A DNA stretch of 64,000 bases from a bacterium (GCA_028716385.1 JAQUPX010000005.1:122415-186414); one strand, 5' to 3'; shown: positions 47,566 to 56,006, numbered from the stretch's first letter. The notes: generated by a model from the sequence alone, not told the origin. Numbers and translations: made by a program.

Positions 47566-48393
47566 TTATTGCCATAGTTTATCAAATACATACCACTGTG
47601 TTACATATTTTCTAACATAACGGTCCAGTATATTAGCCCAACCCTGTACTCCGTCTTTGAGTTCCGGTTCGAAATAAATAGAATATTTATCATTTTCCTT
47701 TACGCAGAATGCCGGGATTATAGGGGAACCGGTATGTTGGGCGAGAGTGAAAGTGCCTGATGGGAAATCCAGAGTGGTGTTGAGAAAATTTGCTTTAATT
47801 GCATGCCCTGAATATCTTCGGTCGCCGACGGTTGCAAGCACTTTGCCTTGTTTAAGCGCAATGAGAATAGGCTTTAGGGATAAAGAATAAGGATCTTTCG
47901 GGTCTATGTAGTGAGTTTCGATGCCTACGGATTTTCGTCTTCCCGTAAAGAATTTGCGAGTATAAGTTGAAGGTTGAGGTAATGAAATGGATACGGGCGA
48001 GTAACCGAGTAACCCCAGAACTGCTGCACCGAGTTCCCAGTGTCCAAGATGAGCAGTGAGGACAACGGCGCCTTTGCCTTGTTTTAGGGCGGAATCAAGA
48101 TTTTCTTTGTTAACGATTTTTACATAATCTTTGAGGTTGTTTTTATTTAGGGTAGGCAACATAATAAATTCGTAAACAAAAACTGCGAAATTAGTAAAAA
48201 TAGTATAAACCATTTTTTTAGCTTCTATTTCATCAAGGTCTTTATATATTTTTTTTAGGTTAGAAATTACGTAAGCTCTTCTATCTTTATAATAGCCGTA
48301 ATAAGTAATTGGAGTAATTTTTCTTGCTATGAGCATGCCCAGTTTTCGTGGAAATAAGGTAAGAATTCTAATTCCGAAATAAAACCAAGCCAT
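47566..48393 (-). CDS. LpxL/HtrB-like lysophospholipid acyltransferase
   Basis: A 275-residue protein with an N-terminal hydrophobic helix. The acyltransferase HxxxxE motif is HLGHWE at 115-120 in VVLTAHLGHWELGAAVLG. VGDRRYSGHAIKANFLNTTL and GSPIIPAFCVKENDKY form the second and third blocks. LpxL-type enzymes add secondary acyl chains to lipid A; actinobacterial relatives act on phosphatidylinositol mannosides. Given an outer membrane and lapAB, a lipid A role is likely. tRNA-Pro lies just upstream on the same strand. Confidence 0.82.
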   Translation of the reverse strand: MAWFYFGIRILTLFPRKLGMLIARKITPITYYGYYKDRRAYVISNLKKIYKDLDEIEAKKMVYTIFTNFAVFVYEFIMLPTLNKNNLKDYVKIVNKENLDSALKQGKGAVVLTAHLGHWELGAAVLGLLGYSPVSISLPQPSTYTRKFFTGRRKSVGIETHYIDPKDPYSLSLKPILIALKQGKVLATVGDRRYSGHAIKANFLNTTLDFPSGTFTLAQHTGSPIIPAFCVKENDKYSIYFEPELKDGVQGWANILDRYVRKYVTQWYVFDKLWQ

Positions 48394-48411
48394 AGTATAT
48401 AAATAAAAAAA

Positions 48412-48486
48412 TCGGGGAGACTGGATTCGAACCAGCGACCCCCAGCCCCCCAGACTGGTGCGCTAACCGGACTGCGCTACTCCCCG
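48412..48486 (-). tRNA. tRNA-Pro (GGG)
   Basis: Acceptor CGGGGAG/CTCCCCG, D arm TAGCGCAGTCCGGTTAGCGC, anticodon arm CCAGT-CTGGGGG-GCTGG with anticodon GGG, T arm GCTGGTTCGAATCCAGT. CCA is not encoded. It starts 1 nt after the merR-type gene stop, so it may be cut from a longer transcript. Confidence 0.94.
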
Positions 48487-48487
48487 A

Positions 48488-48802
48488 CTAAGATTCTAAA
48501 ATTTTTATTACTTCTTTTAAAACGCTTTCAATTGCATCTAAACTTTGTGTACTCATTTTATTGGAGGGATTATTTTTTAGCTTATTTTTTGCTCCCTTGA
48601 TTTTATAATTTTCTTCATAGAGCAGTGTTCTGATAGAATTCAATGTTTCAATATCTTTTTGAGTATATGTTCTTCTTTTATTTCCGGCTCGCTTTGGATT
48701 AAGTATTTTGAATTTTTTCTCCCAGTATCGAATGGTAGATAATGGTAATTCAATAAGTTTTGCGACTTCAGAGATTGAGTAAAAAAGCTTCTTAGATTCC
48801 AC
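48488..48802 (-). CDS. MerR-family DNA-binding protein
   Basis: A 104-residue protein starting at GTG. The MerR helix-turn-helix and wing are LFYSISEVAKLIELPLSTIR (6-25), YWEKKFKILNPKRAGNKRRT and YTQKDIETLNSIRTLLYEEN. The tail is a short coiled coil. It lacks metal-binding Cys residues, and resembles the short MerR proteins of tRNA and heat-shock neighbourhoods in many phyla. The preceding cassette gene ends 2 nt upstream, so it belongs to the lon-HEAT operon. The target is unknown. Confidence 0.85.
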   Translation of the reverse strand: MESKKLFYSISEVAKLIELPLSTIRYWEKKFKILNPKRAGNKRRTYTQKDIETLNSIRTLLYEENYKIKGAKNKLKNNPSNKMSTQSLDAIESVLKEVIKILES

Positions 48803-48804
48803 AT

Positions 48805-49614
48805 TTATTTCAATGCTTTTTTTAGAAATTCTATACCTGTTTCATTGCCAACTAAAGCTAAGGATTTTGCCGCTTCTATGCTAACCTGCCAGTCTTTATC
48901 CTGTAAACATTCTTTTAAGAGAGAGATAGATATGGAAGTTGTGTCTTTTAGTTCTCCCAGAACTCTTGCGGCAGTGGCTCTTATGACCGGATTGTTATTT
49001 TTTAACGATTCTCTAACAAGGGGAAGTAGTCTATCATCCTGCAATCTTCCTATTATATCCAGCGCTTCCTGTTTTTCGAGAATATCATTAGAAAGGACGC
49101 TCTTTTTTAATGTTCGCAGGGCTTCCTGAGTAGGGGAACTCTGCCATTTATAGAAGAAAGTAGCGCTTATAACAACGATAACGGCAACTATTGACAATAG
49201 AATAGATGTTTTTTTGACTTTTTGGCTGTGCATAGTCCGCGCTTCCATCAAGTTTGGCAATATGTCTTTTTCGAAATAAGGAGCAATTTTAAGAGTTTTT
49301 TCATACATCTTTATGGCTTTTGCCCATTTTTTTTGTCTGAATAATTCAGTTCCTATTTCCATTTCTCTTATTATTATTTCTTCTTTTTCGACTACTCGTT
49401 CAAGATGCGCCAATATTTTATCTGTAGGAACTTTAAGCTTAAGTGCGTGGCGGTATTCGTCAGCCGCTTTAGCGTATTCTAGATTTTTTTCTAATTCTAA
49501 TCCTTTATTAATGAAGTCAGTTGCTTTTATATATTCTTTTATATTGACTCCACATTCATTACAAAACGTCCAGTTGTCGGGGCAATTATCTTTTCCGCAA
49601 TATAAACATTTCAT
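48805..49614 (-). CDS. Zinc ribbon-TPR-TM-HEAT repeat protein (short)
   Basis: A 269-residue protein with an unusual order. A zinc ribbon comes first (CLYCGKDNCPDNWTFCNECG, residues 3-22), then TPR-like helices to about 125. A single transmembrane helix lies at about 137-153 (SILLSIVAVIVVISATFFY), then HEAT repeats to the end (VIRATAARVLGELKDTTSIS, WQVSIEAAKSLALVGNETGI). The N terminus would be cytoplasmic and the HEAT part periplasmic. A paralogue with the same layout lies at 50749, with an exported HEAT-only protein between them (end to start overlap of one base with that gene). Function unknown; a scaffold across the inner membrane is my inference. Confidence 0.7.
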   Translation of the reverse strand: MKCLYCGKDNCPDNWTFCNECGVNIKEYIKATDFINKGLELEKNLEYAKAADEYRHALKLKVPTDKILAHLERVVEKEEIIIREMEIGTELFRQKKWAKAIKMYEKTLKIAPYFEKDILPNLMEARTMHSQKVKKTSILLSIVAVIVVISATFFYKWQSSPTQEALRTLKKSVLSNDILEKQEALDIIGRLQDDRLLPLVRESLKNNNPVIRATAARVLGELKDTTSISISLLKECLQDKDWQVSIEAAKSLALVGNETGIEFLKKALK

Positions 49615-50741
49615 TACTTCAACGCCTCCTTTTGGCCCTCTTTTTGCAATCTTAAAATACTTTCAGAAGCGGCAAGTCTTACCTTATAATCGGTATCTTC
49701 TTTCATCAGTTTGCTCAGGGTAGGAACTATTGATTTATCCCCGGTTCCTCCAAGTGCTCTTGCGGCTTTGTATCTAATCTTAGCGTTAGAGTGATTCAGT
49801 GCGGTTTTTAGCACGGGGACAGATGCCGTATCGCCTATATTGGCTAACTCGTAAGCAGCTCTAAGTTTTATGTCTGTATTTTCGGAATACAGTAATTTAT
49901 GTACTTCGGCAATACCTTTTTTGTCTTTAGCTTCTACAAGGGCGAAAGCGGCTTCTATAGTTATAGCAGTTTCTTTGTCGGATAGTAATTCTTGCAAGAT
50001 TGGGATAGAAGTTGGATTTTTCACTTTTCCTATTGATTTTATAGCCTCTACGCGTGGTTCAAGTTCTTCTCTTTTTAGCTCTTTTGTTAAAGTTTTAAGA
50101 CCGAGCGTGTCTCCTTTTTTGGCAAGAACTTCTGCAGCGGCAAGCTTTTCTTCTTCAGAGCCTTTTTCCACAGTTGCTCTTAATATATCCATTATTCCCG
50201 GTTCTTTAATTTCTGTCAAAGTGCTTATAGCGAGGAATTTTATACTTTTTGCTCTTTCTGCCGAATCAGCCAAACTCATTTTACCTATATCAAGTGGTAT
50301 CTGTTCGCCTTGTGCGATTAAAAGTTTTTCCAATGTTTTTATGGGGATATCTATCGTATCCTTTTGTTTATCAGGAATTTTTTCAAATTTATGTGCCATT
50401 TTCTCCGGTAATTCTTTAAGGGATGGCAAAGGTGTTAAAGAAGAGGAGGTTTTGCGGAATTTTATGTCCAGATCAGACCTTTCAAGCCTGATTCGTTCTT
50501 CCTGTGAACCTCCGAATTTTTCTATTGCAGCTTCTGTCGCATAATCTTTTTTCCTTAAATCACCTGAAGGAATTTCTGTTAATCCTTTGTCTATCTGGTA
50601 TGTTTTTTTAGTGTCTTTAATTTGTTGCTCATCTAAAAGAATTTTGTTGCTATCGGTAGTTACTATCTTCTTGGGTGTAAGTATTTTAATTTTAGCGCTG
50701 TCATTCGCACCTATCAACATAAAAAGAATAAATGTTAGCAT
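49614..50741 (-). CDS. Exported HEAT-repeat protein
   Basis: Start set at the ATG at 50741; the longer frame uses TTG and overlaps the upstream gene. About 375 residues, with a signal peptide MLTFILFMLIGANDSA. A charged linker follows, then eight or so HEAT repeats from about 165 to the end (IKSIGKVKNPTSIPILQELL, IRYKAARALGGTGDKSIVPT, KVRLAASESILRLQKEG). It would lie in the periplasm, where the HEAT domains of its two membrane-anchored neighbours also project. It touches the next gene by one base (stop/start overlap), so expression is tightly coupled. Confidence 0.7.
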   Translation of the reverse strand: MLTFILFMLIGANDSAKIKILTPKKIVTTDSNKILLDEQQIKDTKKTYQIDKGLTEIPSGDLRKKDYATEAAIEKFGGSQEERIRLERSDLDIKFRKTSSSLTPLPSLKELPEKMAHKFEKIPDKQKDTIDIPIKTLEKLLIAQGEQIPLDIGKMSLADSAERAKSIKFLAISTLTEIKEPGIMDILRATVEKGSEEEKLAAAEVLAKKGDTLGLKTLTKELKREELEPRVEAIKSIGKVKNPTSIPILQELLSDKETAITIEAAFALVEAKDKKGIAEVHKLLYSENTDIKLRAAYELANIGDTASVPVLKTALNHSNAKIRYKAARALGGTGDKSIVPTLSKLMKEDTDYKVRLAASESILRLQKEGQKEALK

Positions 50742-50748
50742 TTTATTT

Positions 50749-52311
50749 TTATCTGCTCTTTTTGACAAACTCAATGATTAACTTGGAAGTATTAAGCCTT
50801 GTTATTTCTTGTTTTGACTTCAAAAGACTGCGTAAAACATGATTTGTTCTGAATCTGTATTTTCCAAGTTTTAAACTTACTATCGCGCTGTAAAGACGAT
50901 TCCACGGCTCAGTTGATATTAAATCTTTTCGTACTATTGGCAGAATGCTTTTATCGCCAAGCTGAATTTTTGAGAGAGCTAACAGGCTTTTTTGCCGTAT
51001 TTCAGCCACGGAAGGCTCTATTTCTGTGAGGTCTTCGTCTGCAGTTATTGTTGCCAATCCGCGCACAAGATAAAAAGGATTTAATAAAGGCATTTTGTAC
51101 GTAAGGTTAATGTTTGTCTGGGCAGTCTGAACAAGATTATCCATAAGGGTTTTATTGATGGTTGTTAACTCTTTAGAAGTTAATGTGGCGCTGAATCTTC
51201 GCAACATAGATGCCGCAAGAACTTTTATATTCTCGGAACTATCATTAATAAGCGGTTTTACGTAAGGTATCCAGTCGGAACTGTAATTATAAAGTATTTC
51301 TTTGTTGCCTAATAAGTTGAATGCATACAGGACTTTGAATCTTTCATCCCTGGAATCGCTTTTTAAAAGCGAGTCTATTAAATTAAGCCCATTTGAATAT
51401 TTAAGGTTAAGCAATAATACACTTGCGCCTATCCTTAAATCAATGTCTTTTGAATCCATAAAATATCCGAGATAGGGTAAAACCGTTGTATCCCCTCTAT
51501 TTACAAATATCCACGCAGAAGCAAGTTTTGCAGATGTGCTACCATTACATAACGTGCTCCTTAAATCTTTTAAGGCGGAATTATCATCCAGACGAGTTAG
51601 TGCCGCAAGAGAATAAATCCTTTTCATCTCATTCTCACTGTGCGAAAGGACTTTAAGAAGAGAAGCACTTTTTTTGTCTCCCCTTAATCCCAGTATTAAA
51701 GCAGAAGAATTCCTTACGTCCAGATTCGGCGAGTTTAATAAAGAATGTAACTCCTTTGTGGCAAGAACCGGTAAACTGTTGATATGCCATATCCAACATC
51801 CGCCACAAACAAGAACAACCCCAACAACAATCAAAGCTATTTTACTGCGAAAACGCGCTTTCAGTTTCGCATTTATTAGTTCTAAGGCCTTTTCAGTGCT
51901 GTCATCGGGAAGAAGTGAATGTAATTCGGCAAAAGCTTTATGGGCGCGTAATAAGTGCTCCGACTCGAAAAGCTTTTTTGACTCTTCTTTTAAAACAGAA
52001 ATTTTTCCTATTATGGAATCAACCCTTTTTAATTTTTCAGTTGCTTCTTTTATCAAATGCGGAGACTGTATGGATTCGTATTTGGCTTTTGCTTTTTCGT
52101 ACTGGTGCTTTTGTTCAAACTCTTTGGCTTCAGCTAAAAAACGGATTTCCTTTTCATATAAAGAAATGTCAGTGCGACAAAACTCACAAATTTTATCCTC
52201 GGTTGATATGACTTTTTTACATACGGAACATTTTTTGAATAAAGTTTTACCACAAGCAACACAATGTTTCGAATTGTCTATTAACTCCTTATCACAAAAA
52301 GGACACTTCAT
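50749..52311 (-). CDS. Double zinc ribbon-TPR-TM-HEAT repeat protein (long)
   Basis: A 520-residue protein. Two zinc ribbons come first (CPFCDKELIDNSKHCVACG, 3-21; CSVCKKVISTEDKICEFC, 28-45), then a helical TPR-like region to about 150. The transmembrane helix is at about 156-172 (IALIVVGVVLVCGGCWIW), then many HEAT repeats to about 515 (LDVRNSSALILGLRGDKKSA, IKVLAASMLRRFSATLTSKE). Same architecture as the 269-residue protein two genes on. Its ATG overlaps the end of lon by 4 nt, so it is translated from the lon transcript. Lon and zinc-ribbon proteins both act in the cytoplasm, but a working link is not shown. Confidence 0.72.
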   Translation of the reverse strand: MKCPFCDKELIDNSKHCVACGKTLFKKCSVCKKVISTEDKICEFCRTDISLYEKEIRFLAEAKEFEQKHQYEKAKAKYESIQSPHLIKEATEKLKRVDSIIGKISVLKEESKKLFESEHLLRAHKAFAELHSLLPDDSTEKALELINAKLKARFRSKIALIVVGVVLVCGGCWIWHINSLPVLATKELHSLLNSPNLDVRNSSALILGLRGDKKSASLLKVLSHSENEMKRIYSLAALTRLDDNSALKDLRSTLCNGSTSAKLASAWIFVNRGDTTVLPYLGYFMDSKDIDLRIGASVLLLNLKYSNGLNLIDSLLKSDSRDERFKVLYAFNLLGNKEILYNYSSDWIPYVKPLINDSSENIKVLAASMLRRFSATLTSKELTTINKTLMDNLVQTAQTNINLTYKMPLLNPFYLVRGLATITADEDLTEIEPSVAEIRQKSLLALSKIQLGDKSILPIVRKDLISTEPWNRLYSAIVSLKLGKYRFRTNHVLRSLLKSKQEITRLNTSKLIIEFVKKSR

Positions 52312-54635
52312 TTTCCTCCAAACGCTATCTTTACAGCTTCGTCTATATTTCCTACGAAATAAAACCTTAAGTCTTTTCTAACATCAGAAGTAAATTTGTC
52401 AACATCTTTTCTATTCCACTTTGGTAAAATTATCGTATGAATGCCTGCCCGCTTTGCCGCAAGCACTTTTTCTCTTATCCCGCCTACTGGTAAAACCTTC
52501 CCGCGAAGCGTTATTTCACCTGTCATCGCTATCCCGGGATTTATCGGCTTGTTCTTCAAAAGCGATATTAACGCCATGACTAACGTTATCCCGGCAGAAG
52601 GCCCGTCTTTCGGAGTTGCCCCCTCGGGAACGTGTATGTGAAAAGCATTATCGTTGAAAAAATCAGGAGATATTTTATATTTGGATGCCGATGCACGCAC
52701 ATATGATAACGCTGCCTGTGCGGATTCTTTCATTACTTCACCAAGCCTGCCGGTCAAATTAAATTCCTTTTTGCCTTTCATTTTTGTTGCTTCAATAAAT
52801 AGAATTGTTCCACCGTCCGCAGTATACGCCAATCCCGTAACTACCCCCGGCTCGCCAGTTCTTGCTTTTAATTCAAAGAAATATTTGTGCGGACCTATCA
52901 AATTCGGAATGCTTTTATCCGTTAGTATCGTTTTTCCTTTCTTCCCGGAAGCCACTTCTTTCGCTACTTTCCGCATACAACTCGCAATCTCCCTCTCGAG
53001 ATTACGGACACCCGCTTCACGAGTGTAATTCTGAATTAAATCTCTTACTGCCTTATCCGTGATTTCTATGAGTTTCGAATTAAGCCCATTCTCTTCAATC
53101 TGCCGCGGAATTAAAAATTGTTTTGCTATGTTGACTTTGTCCTCAAGTATGTACCCGGGCAATTCCAGTATCTCCATTCTATCTTTTAACGCAGGTAAAA
53201 TCGGGTCAATTATGTTTGCCGTAGTAATGAACATTACGTGCGAAAGGTCAAACGGAACTTCAAGATAATGGTCTGAAAATGTTTTGTTCTGCTCGGGGTC
53301 AAGCGCTTCGAGCAGTGCCGCTGTCGGGTCACCCCGAAAATCCGAGCCTACCTTATCAATCTCATCAAGCATAAAAACCGGATTGTTAGAACCACATCGG
53401 TGTATCCCCTGGATTATTCTCCCCGGTAATGCACTCACGTATGTCCTGCGATGCCCCCTGATTTCAGCTTCATCTCGGACGCCTCCAAGCGAAAAACGTA
53501 TGAACTTCCGCCCTAGCGCTTTCGCAATAGACATCCCTAATGAAGTTTTTCCCACACCCGGTGGCCCCACAAAACACAAAATCGGCCCCTTGGAATCCGA
53601 TTTAAGTTTGCGAACCGCAAGGTACTCAATTATTCGCTCTTTTACGTCTTTTAAATCATAATGGTCTGAATCTAAAATTCTTTGCGCTTTCTTTATGTCT
53701 AATTCGTCTTTCGTCTTTTTTTCCCACGGCAATTCTACTAACCAATCAAGGTATGTCCTGCTCACGGAATATTCGGGAGATGCCGGAGATATTATGCTTA
53801 AACGATTGAATTCTTTTTCTATTTTTTCTTTTGCTTCTTTTGGAAATTTAGTGGATTTTATTTTGGACTTTATTTCTTCTAAATCCGCCGTATGCTCATC
53901 TTTCTCGCCTAATTCTTTTTGTATGACTTTTAACTGCTCCCGTAAAAAATACTCCCGTTGCGTTTTCCCAACCTTTGATTGGACGTCCGAACGTATTTTT
54001 TCGCCGAGCGTTAGTATGTTTTCTTCTTTTGCGAGTATCGGAATCAAAGCTTCCAGCCTTGCTTTCGGGTCGCGAAGCTCAAGTAATTCTTGTCTTTCTT
54101 TTACATTTAAATTCAAACTGCTTGCTATGGTATCTGCAAGATGAGACGGGGAACTTGTATTCATTACATATATTTCAAGGTCATCCGTAAGATAAGGTGC
54201 AAGCTTGACTATTTTCTGGAACGTGTTTGAAACCGTGCGAACTAATGCTTCAAGCTTTACACCGGGAACCGGCGTTATGTCGGGCAGGCTTTTAATGGCC
54301 GCTTTCATAAACGGTGTCCGTTCTACGACACTGGTTAGCTTTATGCGTTCTATGCCTTGCGTTACTACACGAATAGTATTATCCGGAAATTTTAATGTTT
54401 TTACGATTTTAACTGCCGTGCCGGTGTGGTAGAAATTCTTTTCGTTATGTTCGTCTAAATTAGGTGACTTTAGAGTAAAAGTGCCGACGATTTTGTCAGG
54501 AGTGCTGGATATGTGGTCTATCAGTTTTATGGTCTTCTCGTCTTTAACGACAAGAGGCATTGTCATTGTGGGGAAAATGACGGTATCTTCTAATATTAAA
54601 ACCTCAACGCTTTCAGGTAGTTTTATTTTTTCCAT
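52308..54635 (-). CDS. lon: ATP-dependent protease Lon
   Basis: About 775 residues from the ATG at 54635; a TTG four codons upstream overlaps the promoter. The substrate-binding N-terminal domain runs to about 200. The AAA+ domain has Walker A GPPGVGKTS (357-365), FMLDEIDKVGSDFRG as Walker B, and RRTYVSALPGRI. The protease domain holds the catalytic dyad Ser680 (KDGPSAGITL) and Lys723 (GGIREKVLAA), 43 residues apart as in E. coli Lon. It degrades misfolded and regulatory proteins. The ATG is 8 nt after the -10 box with no ribosome binding site. It leads a five-gene operon with the zinc ribbon/HEAT cassette and merR. Confidence 0.97.
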   Translation of the reverse strand: MEKIKLPESVEVLILEDTVIFPTMTMPLVVKDEKTIKLIDHISSTPDKIVGTFTLKSPNLDEHNEKNFYHTGTAVKIVKTLKFPDNTIRVVTQGIERIKLTSVVERTPFMKAAIKSLPDITPVPGVKLEALVRTVSNTFQKIVKLAPYLTDDLEIYVMNTSSPSHLADTIASSLNLNVKERQELLELRDPKARLEALIPILAKEENILTLGEKIRSDVQSKVGKTQREYFLREQLKVIQKELGEKDEHTADLEEIKSKIKSTKFPKEAKEKIEKEFNRLSIISPASPEYSVSRTYLDWLVELPWEKKTKDELDIKKAQRILDSDHYDLKDVKERIIEYLAVRKLKSDSKGPILCFVGPPGVGKTSLGMSIAKALGRKFIRFSLGGVRDEAEIRGHRRTYVSALPGRIIQGIHRCGSNNPVFMLDEIDKVGSDFRGDPTAALLEALDPEQNKTFSDHYLEVPFDLSHVMFITTANIIDPILPALKDRMEILELPGYILEDKVNIAKQFLIPRQIEENGLNSKLIEITDKAVRDLIQNYTREAGVRNLEREIASCMRKVAKEVASGKKGKTILTDKSIPNLIGPHKYFFELKARTGEPGVVTGLAYTADGGTILFIEATKMKGKKEFNLTGRLGEVMKESAQAALSYVRASASKYKISPDFFNDNAFHIHVPEGATPKDGPSAGITLVMALISLLKNKPINPGIAMTGEITLRGKVLPVGGIREKVLAAKRAGIHTIILPKWNRKDVDKFTSDVRKDLRFYFVGNIDEAVKIAFGGK

Positions 54636-54643
54636 TAACCCAA

Positions 54644-54672
54644 ACAATACTAAATATTCCCTTAAAAGTCAA
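54644..54672 (-). promoter_or_regulatory. promoter of lon and the HEAT cassette
   Basis: On the minus strand TTGACT (54672-54667), 17-nt spacer, TATTGT (54649-54644). The ATG at 54635 follows after 8 nt. No heat-shock (CIRCE-like) repeat is visible. Confidence 0.6.
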
Positions 54673-55141
54673 GACTTTTATTAGAAGGTCTTAGGCTTTA
54701 ACCCTTAGAGCTTCTTATCCAGCGAGGTTAGAAACTCTTGGGTAATAACCCTTAGAGTTTCTTATCCAGCTCTGCTGGGTTTAGAACATTGACTTGTTCT
54801 TTTCTTCTGTTTTAATCTCTTTCAATCCCTGTTGAATTATCTGTTTTTTTCTGTTTTTCTTCCTGATATTCTGTCCAATGACTGCCCGCCAGTTCTTTTG
54901 GTAGTTTTTTTCTGTGCCCTCTATTTTTTCCTCTGTGTGCGGAGTTTACCCCGCTATGTCGAAGATCCCGCTTTGGCGGTGAGCGGGGTGGTTGATTTCT
55001 GTATTTTGTTATCTGTATTAATCTTGTGTTAATCGGGTGAAATCGTGTGGTTTCAATTTTGTGGTTTTTTAGTGTTTTTGTGGTAGAAAGCCCTTTGAGC
55101 TTTAGCCATTAGGGATTTCTATCCTGAGGGGCGGGACTTTT
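54673..55141. repeat. gene-free spacer of tandem and interspersed repeats
   Basis: No gene. Near 54690-54790 two tandem units of CTT(A/G)GG..TAACCCTTAGAG with TTCTTATCCAGC run in succession. Near 54890 is GCCCGCCAGTTCTTTTGGTAG, near 54948 CCCCGCTATGTCG with CCCGCTTTGGCGGTGAGCGG nested, and near 55090 AGCTTTAGCCATTAGGG. The remainder is T-rich prose-like text (TTAATCTTGTGTTAATCGGG). Confidence 0.6.
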
Positions 55142-55150
55142 TTAAAACCC

Positions 55151-55309
55151 CGCGCCTGGAGGGACTCGAACCCCCAACCGTCCGGTTTGTACGGATAGTC
55201 CCTGTCCGCCGTTCAGAATATTTATGGGTGTTACTTGATAGGAGGACCTGTCCGCCGAAGGCGGATATCCAACCTGCCTGCCGGTCTGTTTGGAAGGTTG
55301 AGCTATCGT
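55151..55309 (-). pseudogene. tRNA-Arg pseudogene interrupted by repeats (copy A)
   Basis: The 3' part (acceptor strand, T arm and part of the anticodon arm, 55151-55196) matches the intact tRNA-Arg at 55570, apart from changes at the anticodon loop. The D-arm remnant TTGAGCTATCG (55298-55308) lies 100 nt away. Between them are repeat units, including a 25-nt CCTGCCTGCCGGTCTGTTTG-type unit (55273-55297) inserted between ATCCAA and TTGAGC of the D arm. The copy cannot fold as a tRNA. Confidence 0.8.
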
Positions 55310-55536
55310 ATCATTGCCTTTAGTTTTTCTCTTCCGACTCCTGATTTCCAGCATTTTTCTAGCACTCTCGCTTCCGCGTGATTTTTACATTCCTGGGTAT
55401 ATATTATTTTCCAAGGCATATATCCCTTTGTTGACTTTGTCTTCCCGGAGTTATGTTCTTGTAATCGTTTTTCAGGACACTCTGACATTCCAACATATAA
55501 CCTGTTTTCTTTGTTTGCGATTACATAAACATACAT
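55303..55536 (-). CDS. GIY-YIG domain nuclease-like protein (UPF0213/YhbQ type)
   Basis: Start set at the ATG at 55536, giving 77 residues; the longer frame upstream runs into the tRNA-Arg flank. The GIY-YIG fold reads YVYVIANKENRLYVGMSE (Y-V-Y ... Y-V-G), then CPEKRLQEHNSGKTKSTKG with the catalytic Arg, and a conserved Glu in NHAEARVLEKCWKSGVGREK. Small UPF0213 proteins are common in bacteria and act on damaged or branched DNA. The stop codon lies inside the remnant of tRNA-Arg copy A, and the gene sits between two tRNA-Arg copies, so it was carried along with, or helped cause, the duplication. Confidence 0.78.
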   Translation of the reverse strand: MYVYVIANKENRLYVGMSECPEKRLQEHNSGKTKSTKGYMPWKIIYTQECKNHAEARVLEKCWKSGVGREKLKAMIR

Positions 55537-55569
55537 ACTTGGAATTGAGGTGCGATTGCTTAAAAACCC

Positions 55570-55643
55570 CGCGCCTGGAGGGACTCGAACCCCCAACCGT
55601 CCGGTTCGTAGCCGGATACTCTATCCAATTGAGCTACAAGCGC
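55570..55643 (-). tRNA. tRNA-Arg (ACG)
   Basis: The intact copy. Acceptor GCGCTTG/CAGGCGC, D arm TAGCTCAATTGGATAGAGTA, anticodon arm TCCGG-CTACGAA-CCGGA with anticodon ACG (inosine expected after editing), T arm GGGGTTCGAGTCCC. Discriminator G; CCA is not encoded. Confidence 0.93.
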
Positions 55644-55680
55644 ATCGTTTGCATTTATACTTTCTATTATCTCTATTTCC

Positions 55681-55761
55681 TGTAGCCGGATAGTCCCTGC
55701 CCGCCGAAGGAGGGTATCCAACCTGCATGCCGATCTTTTTGGCATGTTGAGCTACAAGCGT
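55681..55761 (-). pseudogene. 5' part of tRNA-Arg interrupted by repeats (copy C)
   Basis: Contains the anticodon-stem and acceptor 5' parts of tRNA-Arg (TGTAGCCGGATA ... TTGAGCTACAAGCG) with two insertions in the D arm: about 21 nt at 55693-55713, and 25 nt at 55722-55746 (CATGCC...GGCATG hairpin) between ATCCAA and TTGAGC. The 25-nt insertion is at the same position as in copy A. The flank TATCGTTTGCGTTT repeats that of the intact gene, showing a tandem duplication. No 3' half is present. Confidence 0.8.
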
Positions 55762-55870
55762 ATCGTTTGCGTTTTTTTATTGATTCCCTGAAATAGTGTC
55801 CGTTTCTGTTCCCCGTGTCGCCCCATCTCCGTGTCTATCTTTCTCTGATCCGCTGATTCTCTGGTAAACG

Positions 55871-55943
55871 TACACCGCCTGGGACTTGAACCCAGAACCC
55901 TCGGATTAAGAGTCCGATGCTCTGCCAATTGAGCTAGCGGTGC
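55871..55943 (-). tRNA. tRNA-Lys (CTT)
   Basis: Acceptor GCACCGC/GCGGTGT (G1-U72 wobble), D arm TAGCTCAATTGGCAGAGCA, anticodon arm TCGGA-CTCTTAA-TCCGA with anticodon CTT, T arm CTGGGTTCAAGTCCCAG, discriminator A. CCA is not encoded. Confidence 0.92.
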
Positions 55944-56006
55944 ATAATTCTTATTTCTCTATACGTTAAAGCAAAAAAAATCAAGTTTTATTTTTGGAAA
56001 CTATCC

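Noticed and set aside
55142..55354. 70-codon minus-strand frame over the tRNA-Arg pseudogene
   Set aside because: It consists of tRNA remnants and repeat units.
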